DNA of 14,965 bases from Phycisphaerae bacterium SM23_33 (GTDB taxonomy: Bacteria > Planctomycetota > Phycisphaerae > SM23-33): positions 1-14,965 of the forward strand of contig LJUF01000030.1 in the NCBI GenBank assembly GCA_001303665.1. Direction: 5' to 3'. Position 1 is the first letter of the stretch; every line of letters begins with the position of its first letter. The notes below the pieces were generated by a model. That model ran no database searches. It was given only the letters and a program-made list of their open reading frames with translations, and was not told where the DNA came from. Below are positions 6,668 through 13,109 of the stretch, in pieces. A program made the position numbers and the translations under genes.

Positions 6668-8035
6668 CTAGGTTTTCGGGGCCCGGCGGCGGAGGCGGAA
6701 CAGCAGCCGGATGGGCACCTCCGCGAAGGGCAGGCGGGCGCGGATTTCGTTCAGCAGGTAGCGGCGATAGCTGTCGTCGAAGGCGGCCAGGTCGTTCACG
6801 AACAGCACCAGCGTGGGCGGGGCGGCGGCGATCTGGGTGGCGTACAGGATCCGCCCGGGGCGGGCGGACTGGCCTCGCCGGGGGGCGTGGCGGGCGGTGA
6901 TGGCCTGGATGACCTCGTTGAGCCGGCTGGTGCTCACCCGCTGCCGCGCCTGCTCGACCAGGTCCCCCGCCAGCTTGACGGCCTCTCGGACGCCCATCCC
7001 CGTGGTGGCGCAGGCAATCACGATCGGGGCGTAGGACAGCTCCGGCATCGCCCCGGTCAGGTAGGGGGCGTACTCTTCCCGGTCGGCCCGGTCCTCGGCC
7101 AGGTCCCACTTGTTCAGCACCAGCACGGTGGGCTTGAACAGTCCGCTGATGTATCCGCCCAACTGCTTGTCCACGCGCCCGACCGGCTCGGTGGCGTCGA
7201 TCATGAACAGGACCACGTCGGCGCGGCGGATGCTGCGCAGGGCGCGGTGGAGGCCGTAGTATTCGACGTCGTCGGCGAGCTGGCGGCGCTTGCGGATGCC
7301 GGCGGTGTCGATGGCCAGCAGCGTCCGCCCCTCCATCTCGACCTGCACGTCCACGCTGTCGCGGGTGGTGCCCGGGACCTCCGAGACGATGACGCGCTGG
7401 GCCCCGGCCAGGGTGTTGATGAAGGTGCTCTTGCCGACGTTGCGCTTGCCGACGATGGCCAGCTTCATGACCGGCTCGGGGGGGCGCTGCCGGCCGAGGG
7501 GGCCGAGCTTCCCGGCGACGGCCTGCAGCAGGTCCTCGGTGCCGCGGTGGTGCAGGGCCGAGACGGGCATGGGCTCGCCGGCCCCCAGGGCGCTCAGCTC
7601 GCCCAGTTCGACCCGGGTGTCGGGGGCGTCCACCTTGTTGGCCACCAGGATGACCGGCTTGTTCTGGCGCCGCAGCATGCGGGCGGCGGCCCGGTCCAGC
7701 GGCTGCACGCCCGCCTGGGCGTCCACCACGAACAGGATCAGCTCGGCCGAGGCCACGGCATACTCGATCTGCCGGGCGACCTGCTCGGTGAGGTCGTTTC
7801 CCTTGCCGGTGGCGGGCTGCGCGGGCGAGCGATCGCGTTTGGCGGCCGCCACGAACCCGCCCGTGTCGAGCAGCTCGACGTATCCGTCCGCCAGCGGCAC
7901 GGGCGCGATGATGCGGTCGCGGGTCACGCCGGGGACGGAGTCGACGATGGCGATCCGCCGCCCGACCAGGCAGTTCAGCAGGCTGCTCTTGCCGACGTTG
8001 GGCCGGCCCACGATGGCCACAATGGGCAAAGGCAT
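6668..8035 (-). CDS. der: Ribosome biogenesis GTPase Der (EngA)
   Basis: A 455-aa protein with the double-GTPase architecture unique to Der, which acts in late 50S subunit assembly in the cytoplasm. The first G domain has G1 GRPNVGKS (10-17), G3 DTGG (57-60), G4 NKVD (133-136) and G5 SA (159-160). The second has G1 GKRNVGKS (196-203), PGTTRD (221-226), G3 DTAG (243-246) and G4 NKWD (308-311). The KH-like C-terminal domain runs from about 365 to 450 and ends basic. Length is slightly below the E. coli protein. Two oddities: roughly 14 extra residues after the first DTGG in the switch II region (Arg, Pro and Gly-rich), and Cys-Ala in place of the usual Ser-Ala at the second G5 (341-342). ATG 8035 is the only sensible start, at the first GTPase strand; no strong RBS is seen. 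It is probably a unit separate from mgtE, 225 bp away. Confidence 0.97.
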   Translation of the reverse strand: MPLPIVAIVGRPNVGKSSLLNCLVGRRIAIVDSVPGVTRDRIIAPVPLADGYVELLDTGGFVAAAKRDRSPAQPATGKGNDLTEQVARQIEYAVASAELILFVVDAQAGVQPLDRAAARMLRRQNKPVILVANKVDAPDTRVELGELSALGAGEPMPVSALHHRGTEDLLQAVAGKLGPLGRQRPPEPVMKLAIVGKRNVGKSTFINTLAGAQRVIVSEVPGTTRDSVDVQVEMEGRTLLAIDTAGIRKRRQLADDVEYYGLHRALRSIRRADVVLFMIDATEPVGRVDKQLGGYISGLFKPTVLVLNKWDLAEDRADREEYAPYLTGAMPELSYAPIVIACATTGMGVREAVKLAGDLVEQARQRVSTSRLNEVIQAITARHAPRRGQSARPGRILYATQIAAAPPTLVLFVNDLAAFDDSYRRYLLNEIRARLPFAEVPIRLLFRLRRRAPKT

Positions 8036-8149
8036 GCAGGATGTTTTACCTGTTCGCCGCCGCGCGGGGAAGTGGTGCCTTGGCCGGCTTGGCCGCTCAG
8101 CCGCCGGCCGCGCCGACCCCGGGTGTTTCGGAGGCGCTAGAATGATATG

Positions 8150-8240
8150 AGTGAAAGGCGATTCAGGGGTTTGGAACCTCTGATCGGCCGCTCGAGCGGA
8201 TGTGGGTCTTGCTCCTTTCCCCGCATCCGCTCCTTTTGCC
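8150..8240 (+). ncRNA. Candidate small structured RNA or orphan terminator between der and mgtE
   Basis: Two adjacent hairpins occupy the gap. The first has a 9-bp stem 8163-8171 with 8175-8183 and a TGG loop. The second has a 13-bp stem 8194-8206 with 8220-8232, a 13-nt loop, and is followed by C then TTTT (8234-8237). Each stem contains one pair that is G-U in + strand RNA but would be an A-C mismatch in - strand RNA, and the T-tract follows the + strand polarity. A -10-like TAGAAT lies at 8138-8143, with only a poor -35 (CCGACC, 8113-8118, spacer 19). A transcript from about 8150 to 8238 is therefore conceivable. The same hairpins begin 28 nt past the mgtE stop and may simply end mgtE transcription. 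Confidence 0.3.
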
Positions 8241-8260
8241 CCGGCGGCCGGCGGTGCCGC

Positions 8261-9658
8261 TCACAGCGCCCGGAAGACCAGCAGCATGGCGTTGGCGATG
8301 GAGAAGTAGATGAGCACGCCGGTCACGTCCATGATGGAGGCCAGGAACGGCCCGCTGGTCACGGCCGGGTCCAGCCGCATCCGCTTGAACAGCAGCGGGA
8401 TCATCCCCCCGATGACGTTGGCGAACAGGACGGCCACGGCGATGCTGATGCCCACGGCGGCGGCCTTGGCGGCCAGTTCGCGACCGACGATGGGCGCGGC
8501 CCGGCCGAGGGTCAGCATCAGCAGGGCCGCCCCCACCCCCAGCACGCCCAGGCTCGCCCCCAGGGTGCTGCCCAGCACGAGTTCGCGCCCCAGCACCAGT
8601 AGCCAGTCGCTCGGGGCCATCTCGTGGACGGCCAGTCCGCGGATGGCCAGCCCCGCCATCTGCGACCCGGCGTTGCCGGCGGTGGCGTTGATCAGCGGCA
8701 TGAACAGCACGATCAGGGCGAACACCCGCAGGTCCAGCCGCTGCTCGAAACCCGTCAGCGCGGTGACGGTCAGCAGCTCCGCCGCGAACAGCAGCACCAG
8801 CCACGGCAGCCGCTTGCGGAGCATCTCGTGGAAATCGGTGGCGAAGTAGGGCTCCTCCAGGGCCGTCACCGCCACCATCTTGTGGAAGTCCTCGGTGTCC
8901 TCCTCCTCCTGCACGTCCATGACGTCGTCGTGGGTGACGATGCCCACCAGCACCGCGGCCTCGTCCACCACCGGCAGCGCCACCTCGTCGTACTTCTTGA
9001 AGATCTCCACGGCCTCCTCGCGGTCCTCGTTGGCCGACAGGTATACGGGATGGCGGTCGATGATGTTCCCGACGCTGGTGCCGGGATCGGCCAGGACCAG
9101 GTCCTCCAGCCGGACCCCATCCACCAGCTTGCCTAGCTCGTCCACCACGAACAGCATGTTCAGGGTTTCCTTCGTCGGGGCCACCCGACGGATGTGGTCG
9201 AGCACTTGCTGCACGGTCCAGTTGGCCTTGACGGCCACGAACCGCGGGGTCATCAGCCGGCCGATGGAGTCCTCCGGGTAACGCAGCAGGTCGATGGCGA
9301 CGGCGCGCTGGTCGCGGCTGAGGGTTTGCAGCAGGCGGGAGGCGACGTCCTCGGGAAGGTCCTCCAGCAGCTCCGTGCGGTCGTCGGGGGGCATATCGTT
9401 GAGGATGGCCGCCAGCGCCTCCCCGGAGAGGATCTCAAGCAGCCTCTCCTGCTGCTCGAGCTCCAGGCCGGCGAAGACGTCCGCAGCCTTGTCCCGCGAC
9501 AGCAGCCGAAAGACCACCCCCAGCTCCTGGCCCTGCAGTTCGCGGGTCAGCTCGGCCACGTCCGCCGGGTCCAGGGCGGCCAGCGTCTGCTTGAGCGTGG
9601 CGAATTGCTTCTGCTCGATGAGCTCGCGGATCTCCGGTTGGATGGCGTCGTGGAGCAT
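8261..9658 (-). CDS. mgtE: Magnesium transporter/channel MgtE
   Basis: A 465-aa protein of the MgtE (SLC41-like) family, close to the usual ~450 aa, that moves Mg2+ across the inner membrane and is gated by cytosolic Mg2+. Order: N-terminal superhelical domain (about 1-130, with LPEDVASRLL repeats), CBS 1 (about 135-195, MTPRFVAV), CBS 2 (about 200-255, ending GIVTHDDVMDV and a Glu-rich EEEDTEDF), plug helix (about 255-278), then five transmembrane helices (285-460). The pore signature PLINATAGNAGSQ (321-333) and the Asp of MDVTGVLIYF (Asp444, equivalent to the pore Asp432 of the Thermus protein) are intact. The start is ATG 9658 (MLHDAIQPEI), where family homology begins; an in-frame TTG at 9745 lies inside the promoter. 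The RBS is weak (AAAGGG). It is divergent from the pilus operon. Confidence 0.95.
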   Translation of the reverse strand: MLHDAIQPEIRELIEQKQFATLKQTLAALDPADVAELTRELQGQELGVVFRLLSRDKAADVFAGLELEQQERLLEILSGEALAAILNDMPPDDRTELLEDLPEDVASRLLQTLSRDQRAVAIDLLRYPEDSIGRLMTPRFVAVKANWTVQQVLDHIRRVAPTKETLNMLFVVDELGKLVDGVRLEDLVLADPGTSVGNIIDRHPVYLSANEDREEAVEIFKKYDEVALPVVDEAAVLVGIVTHDDVMDVQEEEDTEDFHKMVAVTALEEPYFATDFHEMLRKRLPWLVLLFAAELLTVTALTGFEQRLDLRVFALIVLFMPLINATAGNAGSQMAGLAIRGLAVHEMAPSDWLLVLGRELVLGSTLGASLGVLGVGAALLMLTLGRAAPIVGRELAAKAAAVGISIAVAVLFANVIGGMIPLLFKRMRLDPAVTSGPFLASIMDVTGVLIYFSIANAMLLVFRAL

Positions 9659-9716
9659 CGGCTTTGCCCTTTGCCGGCGGGGGGCCCGCAGCCGCCGGGC
9701 GGCGAACGGTGCGGCC

Positions 9717-9745
9717 ATTTTGGGCGGCAGCCGGCCAGCCGTCAA
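9717..9745 (-). promoter_or_regulatory. Candidate mgtE promoter
   Basis: On the - strand a -35 TTGACG (9740-9745) and a -10 CAAAAT (9717-9722) are 17 bp apart. Transcription would start near 9710, giving a leader of about 50 nt. This is too short for an M-box (ykoK) magnesium riboswitch. Confidence 0.45.
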
Positions 9746-9771
9746 CGCCTTTCGCTGCCCGACTAAGAATG

Positions 9772-9801
9772 TTGACCTATTCAGACCACAAGGTTTATAA
9801 T
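9772..9801 (+). promoter_or_regulatory. Sigma-70-type promoter driving the pilus motor operon
   Basis: A -35 TTGACC (9772-9777) and a perfect -10 TATAAT (9796-9801) with an 18-bp spacer, in an AT-rich island of otherwise GC-rich sequence. The start point would be near 9808, about 320 nt before the first pilB start codon. Confidence 0.7.
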
Positions 9802-9823
9802 ATGTTAGCGCTGGATTTGAGGC

Positions 9824-9839
9824 TGGCTTTGCAGTTGCC
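9824..9839 (+). promoter_or_regulatory. Possible sigma-54 -24/-12 element
   Basis: TGGC and TTGC place GG and GC exactly 10 bp apart, as in the TGGCACG-N4-TTGCA consensus, but the central ACG reads TTT and the last base is C. Pilus genes are under sigma-54 in some bacteria. The match could be chance. Confidence 0.22.
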
Positions 9840-10118
9840 GCACGCCTGTTTGGCCGCCAGAGTAGGCACCCGCCGGGCGCCGGTGTCCCGGCCGGCAGCC
9901 GCGCCCTGAAATGGTGCGGGGCGAAACGCTTGCCTTCATCCGTACGTTATCCCGCCTCAGGAAAGTGCGTTTGGGCTGGGTGCAGCCTACCCCCGCACAC
10001 GCAGCGGCCCGGCCGGAGCGGATGTGTGCCGAGCCCGGGCCATGCTGGGAGAATGACAGGCAATCACAAGGTCCCAACTCGGTAGTCCAGCGAACCGAGG
10101 TCCGTGAGATTCGCGGAC

Positions 10119-10126
10119 GGGGAGGA
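10119..10126 (+). promoter_or_regulatory. Ribosome binding site of the first pilB
   Basis: GGGGAGGA ends 3 nt before ATG 10130. It is close but very strong, and it decides the start against the in-frame ATG at 9911. Confidence 0.75.
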
Positions 10127-10129
10127 CCC

Positions 10130-11830
10130 ATGGGCAAGAAAAGAAGGCTGCTCGGCGAGATCCTGGTGGAATGGAGCATCGTTACGGAAAAGATGGTCGA
10201 AGAGGCCCTGGCCCATGCCCGGAAGGAGGGCATCCGCATCGGAGAGGCCCTGGTGGCCTTGGGGCTGGCCGATGAGGAAGACGTCACCAAGGCCCTGGCC
10301 ACTCAGTACGACATGGAATACGTTGACCTGGAGCGCCAGATGCTCGTCCCCGGGCTGCTGGAGGAGGTCCCCGAGGAGATCATCCGCAGGCACCTGGTCC
10401 TGCCCATCAGCAAGGAGGGCAACCGCCTCAAGGTCATCATTCCCGACCCCCTGGACCTGGAGACGCTGGACCTGCTGCGTTTCCGACTGAATTGCGAGAT
10501 CGACTGCGCGCTGGCGTCCAAGACCAGACTGCGGAGCTTCATTGAGCGGTTCGTGCGCTCGGACGTCAGCATCGACCAGGCAGTCCACCAGCTGGAACGT
10601 GATGCGCCCGAAGAGATTCGAGCCGGTACTCCCGACGAGAAGGACGCCCAGGCCGCGCCCGTCATCCGCCTGGTCCAGATGCTCATCACGGAGGCGGTCA
10701 AGGCCCGGGCCAGCGACATCCACATCGAGCCGATGGCCAATCGGATTCGCGTCCGATACCGCATAGACGGCATGTGCCGCGAACGCAGCAACCTGCCCAA
10801 GCGCATGCAGGGGCCCGTTATCAACCGCGTCAAGATTATGTCGGGCATAGACTTGGCTGAAAAACGGCTGCCCACGGATGGGCGCATCCGGCTGGTCATC
10901 GGGGGGGAGGACATTGACTTCCGCGTCAGTTGCCTGCCCGGATACCACGGCGAGAGCGTTGTTTTGCGTATCCTGCGGACCGAAAGTGCCAAGATGGGGA
11001 TTGGCTCCCTGGGCTTCGAGCAGGACGACCACGAGCGGTTTCAGCGGATCATCAAGCGGCCCAACGGCGTTTTCCTGGTAACCGGGCCCACGGGTTCGGG
11101 CAAGACCACTACCCTGTACGCGGCCCTGAACGAGCTGAATCGTCCCGACCGGAAGATCCTCACGGCCGAGGACCCGGTGGAGTACAATTTCAGCGGGATC
11201 AATCAGGTCCAGGTGAAGGAGGAGATCGGCCTGACCTTCCAGCGGATCCTGAGGGCGATGCTGCGGCAGGCTCCGAACATTATTCTCGTTGGCGAAATCC
11301 GCGATTTGGCGGTCGGAGAGGTCGCGATTCAGGCCGCGCTGACTGGACACCTGGTTTTCAGCACACTTCACACCAACGATGCACCCAGTGCAGTCACGCG
11401 TCTTATCGATATGGGCATCAAGCCGTTCCTGGTGGCCAGCTCCGTCCAAGCGGTGATGGCCCAGAGGCTTGTGCGGGTGATCTGCACCGAGTGCAAGGAG
11501 GTTGACCCAGCCCCGGACGCGAGGCTGCTGAAGGTGCTGGGGTTCAGCGCGGACGAGCTGGCGAAGGGAAAGATATATCGTGGAAAGGGTTGCGCTGCTT
11601 GCGATGGGTCGGGCTACCGCGGCAGGACGGGCATCTTTGAGTTGATGGAAATGAGCCATGCCCTGGCCGAGCTGGCTATGGAGGGGGCGGCGCTGAGCGA
11701 ACTTCGGCGCGAGGCCCGGGCGGCCGGCATGCGGCCGCTCTTGGCGGATGGCCGAAGGAAGATCCTCAATGGCATCACCACTCCGGAGGACCTGGTGCGG
11801 ATTGCCCAGGTGTCGGAATTGACGGAATGA
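10130..11830 (+). CDS. pilB: PilB/GspE-type pilus extension ATPase (first copy)
   Basis: A 566-aa hexameric motor ATPase of the type IV pilus / type II secretion E family, powering pilin polymerisation from the cytoplasmic face. The N-terminal MshEN-like domain (about 5-140) holds a good second cyclic-di-GMP motif (RIGEALVALGLADEEDVTKA on, ending in Gln59) and a degraded first one (Trp14 in place of the usual Gly, Ala30 in place of Gln). The N2D domain starts near 177 (APVIRLVQMLI, ASDIHIEP). Walker A GPTGSGKTT is at 319-327, the Asp box TAEDPVEY at 345-352, Walker B IILVGEIRD at 384-392 and the His box GHLVFSTLHTND at 406-417. Zinc cysteines are 452/455 and 488/491. Before Walker B the usual Asp-Pro-Asp is Ala-Pro-Asn, and after it Leu-Glu-Thr is Leu-Ala-Val. 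The start is fixed by the RBS at 10119. It is the first gene of the operon; it could be named gspE instead. Confidence 0.93.
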   Translation: MGKKRRLLGEILVEWSIVTEKMVEEALAHARKEGIRIGEALVALGLADEEDVTKALATQYDMEYVDLERQMLVPGLLEEVPEEIIRRHLVLPISKEGNRLKVIIPDPLDLETLDLLRFRLNCEIDCALASKTRLRSFIERFVRSDVSIDQAVHQLERDAPEEIRAGTPDEKDAQAAPVIRLVQMLITEAVKARASDIHIEPMANRIRVRYRIDGMCRERSNLPKRMQGPVINRVKIMSGIDLAEKRLPTDGRIRLVIGGEDIDFRVSCLPGYHGESVVLRILRTESAKMGIGSLGFEQDDHERFQRIIKRPNGVFLVTGPTGSGKTTTLYAALNELNRPDRKILTAEDPVEYNFSGINQVQVKEEIGLTFQRILRAMLRQAPNIILVGEIRDLAVGEVAIQAALTGHLVFSTLHTNDAPSAVTRLIDMGIKPFLVASSVQAVMAQRLVRVICTECKEVDPAPDARLLKVLGFSADELAKGKIYRGKGCAACDGSGYRGRTGIFELMEMSHALAELAMEGAALSELRREARAAGMRPLLADGRRKILNGITTPEDLVRIAQVSELTE

Positions 11831-11959
11831 GTTACCTGGTACGCAAGCGGTTTTTTGGGAATAGGTTAAGATGGCAGCGCCCGTGCCGTGGGAGTGTTTT
11901 GGCCTGCCCGGCGGGCGGGAAAGAGCGAATAATTCAATGCAGGAAGCGAAGGGAACATC
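11831..11959 (+). other. Spacer between pilB and pilT
   Basis: 129 bp. It holds a T6 run (near 11851) without a preceding stem, and a 7-bp GC-rich stem (11903-11909 with 11913-11919, GGC loop) without a T-tract. No convincing promoter is seen, so pilT is probably cotranscribed with pilB, perhaps with partial attenuation. Confidence 0.4.
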
Positions 11960-13087
11960 ATGGCCACGTTACACATTGACAGATTGCTGGAAACGTGTAT
12001 CAAGCGAGACGCCAGTGACTTGCATCTGCACGTGGGGCGTCCGCCGACGCTTCGGCTGCACGGCCGCCTGCGGCCGCTGGAGACCAAGGTCCTGGAGCCG
12101 GAGGACACCGTCGGGCTGATGAAGGCCATCACGCCGGAGCGGTCCCAGCAGGAGCTGCAGGAGGAGGGCGGCACCGACTTCGGCTTCGCCTTTGGTGATG
12201 CTGGCCGGTTCCGCGTCAGCGTGTTTCATCAGCGGGGCAACATCTCGCTGTCGCTGCGGTTGATCCCCTCCCGACTGTTCAGCTTCGAGGAAATCGGCCT
12301 TCCGGAGGCCTCCGTCAAGGCCTTGTGCCGCAGGCCCAGAGGAATCTTCCTGGTGACCGGGCCGACCGGCTCGGGAAAGACCACCACGCTGGCGACGATG
12401 GTCAACTACATCAACGAGAACTTCGACAAGCACATCATCACCGTCGAGGACCCCATCGAGTACTACCACCCGCACAAGAAGTCGATGGTCAACCAGCGTG
12501 AGGTGGGGGTGGACGTACCCAGCTTCTCCGAGGCCCTGCGGCGGGTGCTGCGGATGGACCCGGACGTGATCCTGGTGGGCGAGCTGCGCGACCTGGAGAC
12601 GATCGAGTCGGCCCTGCGGGCGGCCGAGACGGGCCACCTGGTCTTCGGCACCCTGCACACCACCAGTGCCCAGGGCACGGTCACGCGGATCGTGGACCAG
12701 TTCCCGGTGAACCAGCAGGAGCAGATCCGGATCCAACTGGCCGCGACGCTTATCGCGGTGCTGTGCCAGGCGCTGCTGCCGCGGATCGACGTTCGGGGGC
12801 GGGTCGCGGCGTTCGAGTTCCTGGTGGTTACCAGCGCGATTGCGAACCTGATTCGCGAGAACAAGGTGTACCGGATTCCCTCCTCCATCCAGACGGGCAA
12901 GAAGTTCGGCATGCAGTTGCTGGACGAGCACCTGTTCCGGCTGTTCGCCGAGGGCAAGATCGACTCGGAGAACGTGCTGGACTTTGCCCAGTCCCCGGCG
13001 TCGGTGCGGGACAAGATGGAGGCCTTCAAGAAGGGCCAGATTGCCATGCCGGAAGAGCCCATCGCGCCGGGCGAGGAAGCGGCCTGA
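11960..13087 (+). CDS. pilT: Type IV pilus retraction ATPase PilT
   Basis: A 375-aa protein, typical of PilT in length and start (LLETCIKRDASDLHLHVGRPP). PilT hydrolyses ATP to depolymerise pili for twitching motility. Walker A GPTGSGKTT is at 134-142, the Asp box VEDPIEYY at 162-169, Walker B DPDVILVGELRD at 200-211 and the His box TGHLVFGTLHTT at 224-235. There is no zinc tetracysteine, which separates PilT from PilB. The C-terminal signature AIRNLIRE reads AIANLIRE (293-300), with Arg replaced by Ala. The ending is Pro/Glu-rich. ATG 11960 has AAGGGA 5 nt upstream. The next gene starts 22 bp downstream, so the two are surely cotranscribed. PilU is an alternative name, but the lone copy and the order favour PilT. 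Confidence 0.95.
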   Translation: MATLHIDRLLETCIKRDASDLHLHVGRPPTLRLHGRLRPLETKVLEPEDTVGLMKAITPERSQQELQEEGGTDFGFAFGDAGRFRVSVFHQRGNISLSLRLIPSRLFSFEEIGLPEASVKALCRRPRGIFLVTGPTGSGKTTTLATMVNYINENFDKHIITVEDPIEYYHPHKKSMVNQREVGVDVPSFSEALRRVLRMDPDVILVGELRDLETIESALRAAETGHLVFGTLHTTSAQGTVTRIVDQFPVNQQEQIRIQLAATLIAVLCQALLPRIDVRGRVAAFEFLVVTSAIANLIRENKVYRIPSSIQTGKKFGMQLLDEHLFRLFAEGKIDSENVLDFAQSPASVRDKMEAFKKGQIAMPEEPIAPGEEAA

Positions 13088-13109
13088 GGGCCGAAGCTGG
13101 GAGTTTGCC

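Larger units (their letters stand above)
9808..10129 (+). other. Long 5' leader of the pilus motor operon
   Basis: About 320 nt between the promoter at 9772-9801 and the start codon at 10130. Open frames cross it but lack RBS and family homology. I tried and failed to find the conserved core of a cyclic-di-GMP (GEMM) or cobalamin riboswitch. One weak stem, GGCACC with GGTGTC around 9866-9887, is present. The content is otherwise unexplained. Confidence 0.45.

Noticed and set aside
5831..8140. A 769-codon + strand open frame, the longest in the window
   Set aside because: It runs antisense across the secreted-protein gene and der. Its translation is low-complexity (Gly, His, Gln, Val rich) with no domain, and it crosses a real promoter.
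8163..8240. tRNA-like T-arm (AGAGG-TTCCAAA-CCCCT) on the - strand
   Set aside because: The loop breaks the T-loop consensus and no matching acceptor, D or anticodon arm could be assembled.
9659..9716. Magnesium (M-box) riboswitch before mgtE
   Set aside because: The predicted leader is only about 50 nt and shows none of the conserved core.
9911..10129. N-terminal extension of the first PilB from ATG 9911
   Set aside because: There is no RBS and no family similarity before MGKKRRLLGE, while a strong GGGGAGGA precedes ATG 10130.
9808..10129. Cyclic-di-GMP (GEMM) riboswitch in the pilus leader
   Set aside because: I looked for the conserved GCAAAG-type core and tetraloop-receptor arrangement and did not find them.
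11845..11870. Terminator after the first pilB at the T6 run
   Set aside because: No stable stem precedes the T run, and the downstream genes belong to the same functional set.
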